Source: Rhodophyticola sp. CCM32
GTDB taxonomy: Bacteria; Pseudomonadota; Alphaproteobacteria; Rhodobacterales; Rhodobacteraceae
Direction of reading: 5' to 3'
DNA: 64,000 bases
Assembly: GCF_004751985.1 (NCBI RefSeq)
Contig: NZ_CP038492.1
Coordinates: 1,860,001 to 1,924,000, forward strand
Shown: positions 1-7,880 of the stretch, one piece after another
How the letters are laid out: every line of letters begins with the position of its first letter
How positions within the stretch are numbered: position 1 is the first letter of the stretch
Notes under the pieces: model-generated
What the model was told of the DNA's origin: nothing
Seen by the model: only the letters and a program-made list of their open reading frames with translations
Database searches by the model: none
Translations under genes and position numbers: made by a program

Positions 1-492
1 GCCTGGTCGGCCCTGCATATTGAACGCACCCTGGGCGGGCGCGCCGCCGAAGGGGCATTTGGCCCGGCGATTCTGGGTCTGACCATGGCAATTGGCCGGT
101 TCTCGGGGCAAGCGGTGTCAGAGCAGTTTTCGGAACAGATGGTGATTGTTTTCGGCACCGTCATGGCCAGCCTTGGCGCGATGATCGCAGCAACCGCAAC
201 AAGCCCGGCACTGGCCTATCTGGGATTTGGCACCATGGGGCTGGGCATCTCGGTTGTCGGGCCCATGGGGCTGGCGCTTCTGGGCCGCTCCGTCGCGCCG
301 GAACAGCGCACGGCGGCAATCTCGCGCGGGGCGGTTATCGGGTTTGCGGGATTTGTTCTTGCGCCTGCGGTGATGGGCCTGATCTCAGGCGCATTCGGTC
401 TGCGCATCGCCTTTGTTATGGTCGGGCTTCTGGCCCTTGGCACACCGCTTCTGACCCTGCTGCTGAAGAAGCAGGCGGGGCAGACCGGGTAA
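1..492 (+). CDS. MFS transporter, C-terminal part (cut by window edge)
   Basis: The reading frame is already open at base 1 and runs to a TAA at 490-492, so about 163 C-terminal residues of a longer membrane protein are visible. The visible part contains four to five hydrophobic stretches separated by short loops. One loop (around residue 100) has the RSVAPEQRTAAISRG pattern typical of the cytoplasmic loop between helices 10 and 11 of major facilitator permeases, and the chain ends in a short basic tail (LLKKQAGQTG). The substrate cannot be told from this half. The next gene is convergent, only 52 bases away. Confident that it is an MFS-type permease; no subfamily assigned. Confidence 0.75.
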   Translation, partial: AWSALHIERTLGGRAAEGAFGPAILGLTMAIGRFSGQAVSEQFSEQMVIVFGTVMASLGAMIAATATSPALAYLGFGTMGLGISVVGPMGLALLGRSVAPEQRTAAISRGAVIGFAGFVLAPAVMGLISGAFGLRIAFVMVGLLALGTPLLTLLLKKQAGQTG

Positions 493-544
493 CCGGTTTC
501 TGGCCGACCTGTTCACCGCACCGGCCCGTCAAAAGCCGGGCGCC

Positions 545-1711
545 CTACACCCATTCCCCTTCAAAATCCTTCGGCACAAGCAGATTATGCCGCCCCAGAT
601 TGGCGGCCTCCCGCTCCCCACAGAGCGCCATGGTCACATCCAGTTCATTCTGGATGATCTCCAAAGCCCTGGTCACCCCGGCCTGCCCCATCGCGCCCAG
701 ACCATTGACAAAAGCGCGCCCGATATAGGTGCCGCTTGCCCCCATCGCGAGCGCTTTAAGCACGTCCTGACCCGAGCGGATACCACTGTCGAGATGCACC
801 TCAACCCTGTCGCCCACGGCCTCCATGATCGACGGCAAGACCCGGATCGAACTCAGCGCCCCGTCAAGCTGGCGCCCGCCATGGTTTGAGACCACAATCG
901 CATCGGCCCCGGCATCCACGGCCAGTTTCGCATCCTCGGCATCCAGAATGCCCTTGATGATCACCTTGCCGCCCCACATTTTGCGCAATTGTTTGATCCG
1001 CTCCCAGTCAAGCGAAGGGTCAAACGATTCTGCCGTCCAGGCCCCAAGCGAGGAGGCATCGCTGACCCCGGCGGCATGGCCGACGATATTGCCGAACCCC
1101 CGCCGCCGGGTTTGCAGCATCTCCAGCCCCCAGGGGATTTTGGTGGCCAGATTGGCGATGGATTTCAGCGTGAGTTTCGGTGGCGCGCTGAGACCGTTTT
1201 TCAGATCACGATGGCGTTGCCCCAGAACCTGCAGATCAACGGTGATCACAATCGCCGAACATTGCGCCGCCCTGGCCCGATCAAACAGCCGCTGCATGAA
1301 CGCATCGTCTTTCAGCGTATAAACCTGAAACCAGAACGGTTTTGACGTATGCGCCGCCACATCCTCGATCGAACAGATCGACATGGTGCTGAGTGTGAAG
1401 GGAACGCCAAAGGCCTCGGCCGCACGGGCGGCCTTGATCTCTCCATCGGCGCATTGCATCCCGGTCAGCCCCACAGGGGCCAGCGCCACGGGCATCGCCA
1501 CATCCTCACCGATCATCCGGCCCTTGGTGGAGCGCCCGGCCATATCCACCGCCACCCGCTGCCGGAGGCGGATCAGATCGAAATCGCTGCTGTTGTCGCG
1601 AAAAGTCTGTTCGGTCCAACTGCCCGATTCCGCGTAGTCATAGAACATCTTCGGCGTGCGGCGCTTATGCAGACGGCGCAGGTCTTCGATCTCGGTGATG
1701 ACGGGCATCAT
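545..1711 (-). CDS. FMN-dependent alpha-hydroxy-acid dehydrogenase (L-lactate dehydrogenase / LldD-like)
   Basis: A 388-residue protein of the (S)-2-hydroxy-acid oxidase family, TIM-barrel enzymes that use FMN to oxidise L-lactate, glycolate, mandelate or similar acids to 2-oxo acids, often passing electrons to the respiratory chain. The family active-site motif SNHGGRQLD is at residues 275-283 (catalytic His277), preceded by the FMN-binding Lys253 in VIIKGI. The phosphate-binding end of the barrel is seen as DSGIRSGQD and GASGTYIGRAF. Length fits the family (350-400 residues). LldD is the most likely close relative, but lactate specificity cannot be proven by eye. It is a single gene with its own upstream region, where a GntR/FadR-like palindrome lies. 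Confidence 0.85.
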   Translation of the reverse strand: MMPVITEIEDLRRLHKRRTPKMFYDYAESGSWTEQTFRDNSSDFDLIRLRQRVAVDMAGRSTKGRMIGEDVAMPVALAPVGLTGMQCADGEIKAARAAEAFGVPFTLSTMSICSIEDVAAHTSKPFWFQVYTLKDDAFMQRLFDRARAAQCSAIVITVDLQVLGQRHRDLKNGLSAPPKLTLKSIANLATKIPWGLEMLQTRRRGFGNIVGHAAGVSDASSLGAWTAESFDPSLDWERIKQLRKMWGGKVIIKGILDAEDAKLAVDAGADAIVVSNHGGRQLDGALSSIRVLPSIMEAVGDRVEVHLDSGIRSGQDVLKALAMGASGTYIGRAFVNGLGAMGQAGVTRALEIIQNELDVTMALCGEREAANLGRHNLLVPKDFEGEWV

Positions 1712-1730
1712 CTCCCCCCTTTGGCACGCA

Positions 1731-1751
1731 TTGGTCAGGTTGGATTACCAA
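1731..1751. promoter_or_regulatory. Candidate GntR/FadR-type operator upstream of the hydroxy-acid dehydrogenase
   Basis: A TTGG-ATTA-CCAA palindrome at 1740-1751, preceded by an extra TTGGT half at 1731, lies 20-40 bases upstream of the dehydrogenase start. FadR/LldR-type regulators are known to bind TGGT...ACCA-type palindromes in front of lactate genes. No such regulator gene lies in the window, so assignment is by pattern only. Confidence 0.3.
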
Positions 1752-1848
1752 TACAAAAGATTTCATGCAATGCAGCAGAACAGTCGTGGAATGGCTGCCG
1801 GTCAAAGGTCCGATCACTCTTTTGATCTGGTGCTGAAGCGCTGGCCTG

Positions 1849-1985
1849 AAATTCTGTACCACATATATATTGCGCAGATGGCAGAGCCCGAACCGAGGGG
1901 CAGGAAGCGAAGCGCCCGCGCCCTTTGGGGGCGGTACGGGCGCTGCCGCCGGACGGGACGGAGGGTGTGGGGTGGTTCAGAAGCT
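1849..1985 (+). repeat. Dispersed intergenic repeat, copy A
   Basis: About 137 bases in the 385-base gap between the dehydrogenase and the membrane protein gene. It begins AAATTCTG, continues through CACATATATATTGCGCAGA and a GAGGGGCAGGAAGCGAAGCG block, and then a GC-rich hairpin-prone part. Copies of the same order occur at 50113-50225 (+), 55301-55441 (-) and, truncated, 53831-53865 (-). None is coding. The rest of this gap (1986-2096) shows nothing recognisable. Confidence 0.7.
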
Positions 1986-2096
1986 CAATCCGAAACGATA
2001 GGCGGCCCGTTTCCGTTTCACCGCAAAACCTGGCTATGCTGCGCATCCATGGCATCGCTGACCTGAGAACAAGGAAGGCGCGGCTGAGCCATGATT

Positions 2097-2810
2097 TCAG
2101 TCTGTGATCGCGCCTTCGAAACGTTCATATGCCATCGAAAGTGCGACTGCCGTCAGCAATGTCGGGATGAACCCAACCAATCTGAGAATGACATCAATCA
2201 GAAAGATCAGCCAAATCGGTTGTATCTCGGTGTCAAGCAGTGCCGGCCACATCGTTGCAAGCCCAATCATGGCAACAAACAGCAGTATTGTAGTAAGAAA
2301 CCCTCCCGCCATTAGCCGCCCAAATGTTGCCCAATAGGTTCGCTTGCCGCGCCGAGCAGCTGCGGAAAAGCTCGCGTCCCCATGAACGGCCGCTGCCGGA
2401 AGCATCGTGCCGAAGCCAGCCGCCCAGAATTGGAAGAAAAGCCCCGTAGTAAGGAGCGCCATCAAAATCGCGGTTTCAGACCTGCCATCGTCGACTGCTC
2501 TGAAAACAACGAAAACCACCAAAATGAAGATCATTACAGATGGTGCAATCAGGATCACGCTCCGCCAGGCAAACTGCCCGAACGGCCATTTTCCGATATC
2601 CGGCGCGTTATTCTTTTTAACGCCCCAGAGGTTAACGTCTTCGCCCAAAAGAACCGACCGGTGAAAGATCAACGCCAGAAGCCAATATACGACCAAATTC
2701 GCACCCGAGGAATCCTGTCCGACAAGAAGCACTACAGCTTCCCAGATCACGGCCATGAGTGTCAGGAATGGAAAAAGGTGACGGAAAATGCGAGCCGCGC
2801 GCGGGTACAT
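2097..2810 (-). CDS. Hypothetical multi-pass membrane protein
   Basis: A 237-residue protein with about five to six hydrophobic segments (roughly residues 10-30, 40-55, 80-105, 117-140, 168-190 and 200-225) and no soluble domain. No family is recognised. It starts 20 bases after the trpA stop on the same strand, with an AGGAG about nine bases before the ATG, so it is probably co-transcribed with trpA. That proximity gives no clue to its job; a link to tryptophan synthesis is not implied. The product ends in a charged tail (AYERFEGAITD). Confidence 0.6.
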   Translation of the reverse strand: MYPRAARIFRHLFPFLTLMAVIWEAVVLLVGQDSSGANLVVYWLLALIFHRSVLLGEDVNLWGVKKNNAPDIGKWPFGQFAWRSVILIAPSVMIFILVVFVVFRAVDDGRSETAILMALLTTGLFFQFWAAGFGTMLPAAAVHGDASFSAAARRGKRTYWATFGRLMAGGFLTTILLFVAMIGLATMWPALLDTEIQPIWLIFLIDVILRLVGFIPTLLTAVALSMAYERFEGAITD

Positions 2811-2830
2811 GTCTGGATACTCCTATCGTT

Positions 2831-3622
2831 TCACGCGCGATGCGCGCCATCAGCCAGTGTTTTGACAAAGGCCAGAACCCCGGACACCGGTTTGCCCGCA
2901 GCAATTTCAGATACGATGGCAGAGCCGACAACCGCCCCATCGGCCACCGCGGCAATGGATTGCGAGGCGGCAGGCGTCTTGATGCCAAAGCCCACGATCA
3001 CCGGCAGATCGGTCTGCGCCTTGATCCGCGCCACTTCGGGGGCGACATCTTTCGCCTCGGCCTCGGCCGCGCCGGTGATACCGGTGATCGAAACGTAATA
3101 GACAAAACCCGACGTGTTCTGCAGCACTTTGGGCAGGCGGGCATCATCGGTTGTGGGCGTGGCCAGACGGATGAAGTTCAGACCGGCGCGCTGCGCGGGC
3201 AGGCACAGTTCCTCATCTTCCTCGGGTGGCAGATCAACCACGATCAGCCCGTCGATCCCCGCCGCTTTGGCATCGGCCAGAAACCGGTCAACCCCGCGAC
3301 TGTAGATCGGGTTGTAATAGCCCATCATCACAATCGGTGTCCGGTCATCGGTTTTGCGCAGCTCACGGGCCATTTGCAGGGTTTTTTCCAGCGTCTGCCC
3401 CGCCTCAAGCGCCCGTTGCCCGGCCAGCTGGATCGTCGGGCCATCGGCCATCGGGTCGGTAAAAGGCAAACCAAGTTCGATGATATCGACACCCGCGCCG
3501 GGCAGGCCCCTGATCACCTCAAGCGAGGTGTCATAATCAGGGTCCCCGGCCATGACATAGGCGACAAAGGCCTTTTTCCCTTCGGCCGCCAGCCGCGCAA
3601 ATGTATCGTCGATCCGTGTCAT
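2831..3622 (-). CDS. trpA: Tryptophan synthase alpha chain
   Basis: A 263-residue TIM-barrel subunit that cleaves indole-3-glycerol phosphate to indole and glyceraldehyde 3-phosphate and channels indole to TrpB in the alpha2-beta2 complex. The two catalytic acids are at the positions known from Salmonella TrpA: Glu49 in [10 protein letters not shown] and Asp60 in DPMADGP. The mobile loop ([10 protein letters not shown]) and the phosphate-binding GFGIKTP and GSAIV are present. I chose the ATG at 3622 ([11 protein letters not shown]), with AAGGA about eight bases upstream; the frame is open a further 48 bases, but that stretch lacks family similarity. trpB is not in the window, unlike the usual trpFBA order, so the gene seems detached. 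Confidence 0.95.
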   Translation of the reverse strand: MTRIDDTFARLAAEGKKAFVAYVMAGDPDYDTSLEVIRGLPGAGVDIIELGLPFTDPMADGPTIQLAGQRALEAGQTLEKTLQMARELRKTDDRTPIVMMGYYNPIYSRGVDRFLADAKAAGIDGLIVVDLPPEEDEELCLPAQRAGLNFIRLATPTTDDARLPKVLQNTSGFVYYVSITGITGAAEAEAKDVAPEVARIKAQTDLPVIVGFGIKTPAASQSIAAVADGAVVGSAIVSEIAAGKPVSGVLAFVKTLADGAHRA

Positions 3623-3737
3623 GGGCCGTCCTTGTAAGATCTCTTCGCGCGGGTTTGGGCCATGTGGCACAGGAAATCAATGGGCACCGGAAAACGCGCG
3701 TTTTCCAGACGGATTTCCGGGGGAAATCCGGGCGCGC

Positions 3738-4151
3738 TCAGGCTGGTTCCTGCTCGGTCGAGATCATCCAGTTGGTCCCGAACCGGTCTTTCAGAGTGCC
3801 AAAGCCCGCCGTCCAGAAGGTCGCGGCATAGGGCATGCGCACATCCCCGCCTTCGGCCAGTTTTTCAAACGCAGCCCGGCCTTCATCGGCAGTGGGAAAG
3901 GCCATATGGATCGAACTGCCCTGCATCGGCATCGCATCACCAAACATGTCATCCGAGGCGAACAGCGCCCCGCCCCCCTCGAACTGGAGGCCCGTATGCA
4001 TCACCCAGTCTTCCTTGCCGGGCGGCACCTCGAAATCCGGCGCATCACCGGGCTTCATCATCATATCAAGCGTTCCGCCGAACACGTCGGCATAGAATGT
4101 CATCGCCTCGCGGCAGGTGCCCTGGAAGGTCAGATAGGGGATGGGGGTCAT
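3738..4151 (-). CDS. VOC / PhnB-like glyoxalase-fold protein
   Basis: A 137-residue protein of the vicinal oxygen chelate superfamily, PhnB-like subgroup. It begins with the characteristic PYLTFQGTCREAMTFYADVFGG motif and ends with DRFGTNWMIS, the usual final beta strand (family pattern D-x-F-G-x-x-W). Proteins of this type pair two beta-alpha-beta-beta-beta units, but many members, including PhnB-like ones, have no known substrate. The start at 4151 (MTPIPYL) follows an AGAGG; six further in-frame residues upstream are unlikely to be translated. It sits alone between trpA and the MATE exporter on the same strand. Function unknown. Confidence 0.75.
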   Translation of the reverse strand: MTPIPYLTFQGTCREAMTFYADVFGGTLDMMMKPGDAPDFEVPPGKEDWVMHTGLQFEGGGALFASDDMFGDAMPMQGSSIHMAFPTADEGRAAFEKLAEGGDVRMPYAATFWTAGFGTLKDRFGTNWMISTEQEPA

Positions 4152-4205
4152 GGGAAAACCTCTTTGCATATGGTCCTGATGCAGATGACCCTAGCACATA
4201 TCACC

Positions 4206-5555
4206 TCAACGCGCCGCTGTAAGCCGCCAGAACCGGACCGAAAGCAGGATCGCGGCCAATGCGATACCCAGGCCATACCCGGCCCAGACCCCGATTGCGC
4301 CATAGCCCATGGGAAAGCCGATAACATAGGCCGCAGGCAGTGCAAGCGGCCAGTAACTGATCAATGTCATCGCCGTCGGCACCCGGTTGTCCGACATGCC
4401 GCGCAGCGCGCCAAGCGTGCTTGACTGGACCCCATCGGCAACCTGGACCAGGGCTGCCACGATGAAAAGACCCACGGCCAGATCGACCACGGCCAGATCC
4501 CGGGTCAAAGCCTCTGACATGGTGCGCGCGCCGAAGATATACAGTGCTGTGATGGCCAGCATCCAAAGCGTCACGATCCAAAGCGCAGCGCTGAGAATCG
4601 GACGCAAACGGTCACGCTCTGACCCGCCGATGGCCAGACCAATACGGATCGACACCGCGCTCGCCATGCCAAGCGGGATCACATAGAAGACACCGCCAAT
4701 CGCATTGACCACCTGATTGGCGGCCAGTTCCACCGCACCGAACCAGCCCAGTATGATCCCGAGAAACGCATAGGCCGCGCCCTCGCCCGCATAGCCGATA
4801 CAGATCGGCAGCCCCTCACGATACAGCATCCTGATCCGCCCCCAGCTGATCGGGACCCGTTGCCGGTAAGGCGCAAGATCAGATGCCCGGTGCCAGAACA
4901 GCCAGGCCACCAGAAGCGTGGCACTGCTGGACAGAACGCTGGCAATGCCCGCCCCCACCAACCCCATGCCAACCCCATGGATCAGCCCGTAATTCAGCGG
5001 CACATTCACCACCACCCCAAGATAGGAAATCGCCACACCGGTCCAGGGCCGGCCGATTGTATCGAACAGCGTCTTGAAGGCGAAGAACATCAGGATCGGC
5101 ACCAGCCAGATCGCCATGCTGATCCAGTAGGGCATCAGGATGGCAATCACTTCGGGCGGCTGGTTGAGCCAGCGCAGAAGCGGGAAGGCCAGAACCATCA
5201 CCAGCCCCGCGCCCGCCCCGCCAATCGCGCAAAGCGCCAGCCCATGGCGAAGATGGGCCGAAACCTCGCCCGCATCATCCGCGCCATGGGCCTGTGCGAT
5301 CTCGACCCCGATCACGGTCACAAGCCCCCAAAGCCCCGATATCAGGATGATCAGAAAGGCCGTGGTGATCCCGGCAGCGGCCAGCGGCACGGTGCCCAGG
5401 GGCGCAATCATGACCGTATCGACCACACCGATCAGCGTGGCCGCCGCAAAGGCGATCATCAATGGCATCGACAGGCGCAGCAGCGGCATCACCTCGGCAC
5501 GGGTGCTGGCGCCCGACGGCACGGGGCCGGGGTCTGTGTAATCTGGAACCGACAT
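4206..5555 (-). CDS. MATE family multidrug/Na+ efflux transporter (NorM-type)
   Basis: A 449-residue inner-membrane protein with about twelve hydrophobic segments in two homologous halves, the size and layout of the multidrug and toxic compound extrusion family. It starts EVMPLLRLSMPLMIAFAAATLIGVVDTVMI, the usual first helix (pattern P-x-x-x-x-x-x-x-x-D-T-x-M), and the second half has the matching EGLPICIGYAGEGAAYAF helix. MATE pumps exchange cationic drugs or other amphiphiles for Na+ or H+. The N-terminal 20 residues are proline-rich and cytosolic. The region upstream (5556-5715) holds no gene. Confidence 0.9.
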   Translation of the reverse strand: MSVPDYTDPGPVPSGASTRAEVMPLLRLSMPLMIAFAAATLIGVVDTVMIAPLGTVPLAAAGITTAFLIILISGLWGLVTVIGVEIAQAHGADDAGEVSAHLRHGLALCAIGGAGAGLVMVLAFPLLRWLNQPPEVIAILMPYWISMAIWLVPILMFFAFKTLFDTIGRPWTGVAISYLGVVVNVPLNYGLIHGVGMGLVGAGIASVLSSSATLLVAWLFWHRASDLAPYRQRVPISWGRIRMLYREGLPICIGYAGEGAAYAFLGIILGWFGAVELAANQVVNAIGGVFYVIPLGMASAVSIRIGLAIGGSERDRLRPILSAALWIVTLWMLAITALYIFGARTMSEALTRDLAVVDLAVGLFIVAALVQVADGVQSSTLGALRGMSDNRVPTAMTLISYWPLALPAAYVIGFPMGYGAIGVWAGYGLGIALAAILLSVRFWRLTAAR

Positions 5556-5715
5556 GGGTCTGACATGTTGCGCATCCGGCGGGCGCCCGGTCTGCGCGAA
5601 ATGGCGTCTCCTCAGCCACGCGAGGGCAGCCCGTCGGGGCCTGCGCGCGCGACACTACCTTGGGCAACACCCAAGTCAAGACGGAGATCGGCTTGACGGG
5701 CAGGCCCCTGCCAGT

Positions 5716-5987
5716 CTCGGGCCTGTTGACGTTCATCTTTGGCCACTGGCGCGAGACCCGTTTTGCCGCTGGCGCGTTGAATTGAACACAGCGATGTGGG
5801 CCATCAGAAGGGCAATTCGGCAATGTCAGAGGCAAAATGGGCCGCGTCCCGAAGGGAGTGCGCCAAAATTGCCCATTTCTGCGTTAAGATCGCTTGCATT
5901 AGCGGGCTAGTTCTGCGCGATCTTGCCTGGAACTGAGCAATTTTGGACTGAAACCAGTGGTCAAATATGAACGTCAACAGGCCCGAG
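5716..5987. repeat. 272-bp element bounded by 34-bp inverted repeats, MITE-like
   Basis: The 471-base gap between the MATE gene and ychF contains two 34-base arms, 5716-5749 and 5954-5987, that are inverted copies of each other with two mismatches (the outer 21 bases, CTCGGGCCTGTTGACGTTCA plus one, are identical). Inside are smaller nested inverted pairs: AAGATCGC with GCGATCTT near 5886 and 5918, and a CCAAAATTGC / GCAATTTTGG pair. No ORF of its own is evident and no clear target duplication was found outside the arms. The right arm ends 39 bases before the ychF start. It may be a non-autonomous mobile element or a long regulatory hairpin. Confidence 0.6.
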
Positions 5988-6026
5988 ATGCCCGACGATA
6001 TCCACTTGCAAGATACGGGGCCGGTC

Positions 6027-7124
6027 ATGGGATTTAAAATGGGCATTGTCGGGTTGCCGAATGTGGGCAAATCCACGCTGTTTAATGCGCTGACCCGGAC
6101 AGCGGCGGCGCAGGCAGCGAATTTCCCGTTCTGCACGATCGAACCGAATGTGGGGGATGTGGCCGTACCCGATACGCGGCTTGACCAGCTGGCGGCGATT
6201 GCAGGGTCAAAACAGATCATCCCGACGCGGATCACCTTCGTGGATATCGCGGGTCTCGTGAAAGGCGCCAGCAAGGGGGAAGGTCTGGGCAACCAGTTCC
6301 TTGCCAATATCCGCGAGGTTGACGCCATCGCCCATGTACTGCGCTGTTTTGAAGATGGCGACGTGACCCATGTGGAGGGCCGGATCGACCCGATTGCGGA
6401 TGCCGAGACCATTGAAACCGAACTGATGCTGGCCGATCTGGAAAGCATCGAAAAGCGCTTGCAGAACATCACCCGCAAAGTGCGCGGCGGTGACAAGGAC
6501 GCGGTGCAGCAGGAACGCCTGATGAAGGCGGCGCTGGAGATGCTGGAGGCGGGCAAACCGGCCCGCATGGTGGATGTGGATACCGAAGACGCCAAAGCCT
6601 GGGCCGCGTTGCAATTGCTGACCACAAAGCCGATCCTCTATGTCTGCAATGTGGAGGAGGACGCCGCGGCAGAGGGCAATGCCCAATCGGCCAAAGTGGC
6701 CGCGATGGCGGTAGAACAAGGGGCGGCCCATGTGGTGATTTCCGCGCAGATCGAGGAGGAGATCAGCCAGCTCGACATGGAGGAAGCCCAGATGTTCCTA
6801 AGCGAAATGGGGCTTGAGGAGGCCGGGCTGGACCGGTTGATCCGCGCCGGTTATGCGCTGCTGGACCTGGAAACCTATTTCACTGTCGGCCCGAAAGAGG
6901 CCCGCGCCTGGACGATCACGGCGGGCACTTCGGCCCCCAGGGCCGCCGGGGTCATCCATGGCGATTTCGAGAAAGGCTTCATCCGCGCCGAAACCATCGC
7001 CTTTGAGGATTTCGTGACCCTTGGCGGGGAACAACCGGCCAAGGATGCGGGCAAAATGCGGGCGGAAGGCAAAGGCTATACCGTCAAAGACGGAGATGTA
7101 CTGCATTTCCTGTTCAACACCTGA
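6027..7124 (+). CDS. ychF: Redox/translation-associated Obg-like GTPase/ATPase YchF
   Basis: A 365-residue protein, the usual YchF length. It starts MGFKMGIVGLPNVGKSTLFNA: the P-loop GLPNVGKST at residues 9-17 is the Walker A, FVDIAGLVKGASKGEGLGN supplies the G2/G3 regions, and a NVEED stretch replaces the canonical NKxD, as expected for this ATP-preferring Obg relative. A coiled-coil region (about residues 125-200) and the C-terminal TGS domain (ARAWTITAGTSAPRAAGVIHGDFEKGFIRAE) follow. YchF binds ribosomes and is linked to stress responses. I prefer the ATG at 6027: the frame is open to 5967, but those 20 codons come from the right arm of the inverted repeat and are not part of the family. 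Confidence 0.95.
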   Translation: MGFKMGIVGLPNVGKSTLFNALTRTAAAQAANFPFCTIEPNVGDVAVPDTRLDQLAAIAGSKQIIPTRITFVDIAGLVKGASKGEGLGNQFLANIREVDAIAHVLRCFEDGDVTHVEGRIDPIADAETIETELMLADLESIEKRLQNITRKVRGGDKDAVQQERLMKAALEMLEAGKPARMVDVDTEDAKAWAALQLLTTKPILYVCNVEEDAAAEGNAQSAKVAAMAVEQGAAHVVISAQIEEEISQLDMEEAQMFLSEMGLEEAGLDRLIRAGYALLDLETYFTVGPKEARAWTITAGTSAPRAAGVIHGDFEKGFIRAETIAFEDFVTLGGEQPAKDAGKMRAEGKGYTVKDGDVLHFLFNT

Positions 7125-7166
7125 AACGCGCAAGGCCTAGGGTCAGGCCCCCTTAAATCCATGCCT

Positions 7167-7194
7167 TTCAGCCTGCGGCCAAAAGGCGGCTGAA
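7167..7194. terminator. Hairpin between convergent genes, likely terminator
   Basis: TTCAGCC (7167-7173) pairs with GGCTGAA (7188-7194), with an inner GCC/GGC pair around an AAAA loop. It lies 43 bases after the ychF stop and 16 bases before the stop of the convergent gene, so it could serve both. There is no strong T run on either side, which makes a classic intrinsic terminator uncertain. Confidence 0.4.
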
Positions 7195-7209
7195 CCGGCG
7201 ACAGGGCGG

Positions 7210-7653
7210 TCAGTTCCGCCAGACAGCATCCCCAAATTCAAGATACACCGTGCCACCACCCCCGGTCAGAAGCGGCAGATTGGTTGGCCGGCAGGTTGCA
7301 TTATCCTGCGACAGGCGTCGTGCAGAGCGGACGCGAGTGAAAAAGCGCGCATCCACCTCGACACGCTGATTACTCATCACCAGTACCGTATCACGCAGCA
7401 TGTCATTGATCGTGCCGCGCAGCCGACTGTCGCGCAGATATCCCGACCCGCACAGCGCCATCCGCCCTTCCACCGGGACCAGATACCAGCGGTATTGATA
7501 AACCCGGCCAACCCCGCCGGTGAAATTGACCTCGCCATCAATGAATTCAGCGGTCATGGGTATCTGAAATTCCTGTGCCTCAACCGGTTTTGGAGCAACC
7601 CATAACCCTGCCAGAAATATCAGCGCCGGCAAAACAGATGTGATGATCTTCAT
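7210..7653 (-). CDS. Secreted hypothetical protein (cell-envelope)
   Basis: A 147-residue protein with an N-terminal Sec signal peptide (basic MKIITS, hydrophobic VLPALIFLAGLWVA, likely cut near VEAQ-EF at residue 26-27). The mature part is about 120 residues, predicted mostly beta, with two cysteines (in MALCGSGY and NATCRPTNL) that could form a disulphide. No family recognised. It is a single gene with an AT-rich upstream region carrying a pair of AATATTAAC direct repeats, which suggests regulated expression. Function unknown. Confidence 0.65.
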   Translation of the reverse strand: MKIITSVLPALIFLAGLWVAPKPVEAQEFQIPMTAEFIDGEVNFTGGVGRVYQYRWYLVPVEGRMALCGSGYLRDSRLRGTINDMLRDTVLVMSNQRVEVDARFFTRVRSARRLSQDNATCRPTNLPLLTGGGGTVYLEFGDAVWRN

Positions 7654-7689
7654 AGGCCGTTCCTTCCGGGTTTCATAAGACAGGTACGT

Positions 7690-7718
7690 AATATTAACGA
7701 TTCAATTGCAATATTAAC
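7690..7718. promoter_or_regulatory. Direct repeats AATATTAAC spaced 20 bp, upstream of the secreted protein gene
   Basis: AATATTAAC occurs at 7690-7698 and again at 7710-7718, exactly two helical turns apart, in a short AT-rich stretch 37-65 bases upstream of the secreted protein start. This fits a pair of regulator half-sites or an upstream promoter element. The rest of the 227-base gap shows nothing recognisable. Confidence 0.3.
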
Positions 7719-7880
7719 TATTTATTTACCTGATCTTTGGAAACCGGATTGATCTGAGTCAATAGGCTCTTTTCCTTTGCATTTTGTGCCATGTAAGACG
7801 TGAACCGGAAAGCTGGCATGTTACCCGCAGCGATGCCCCTGAGATCAGGGCTAAGGGTCAGGATCTAAGGGGCCTGGACC

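Noticed and set aside
5967..6026. N-terminal extension of YchF from an upstream ATG
   Set aside because: The extra 20 codons lie in the right arm of an inverted repeat and do not match the family, which starts at the G1 motif.
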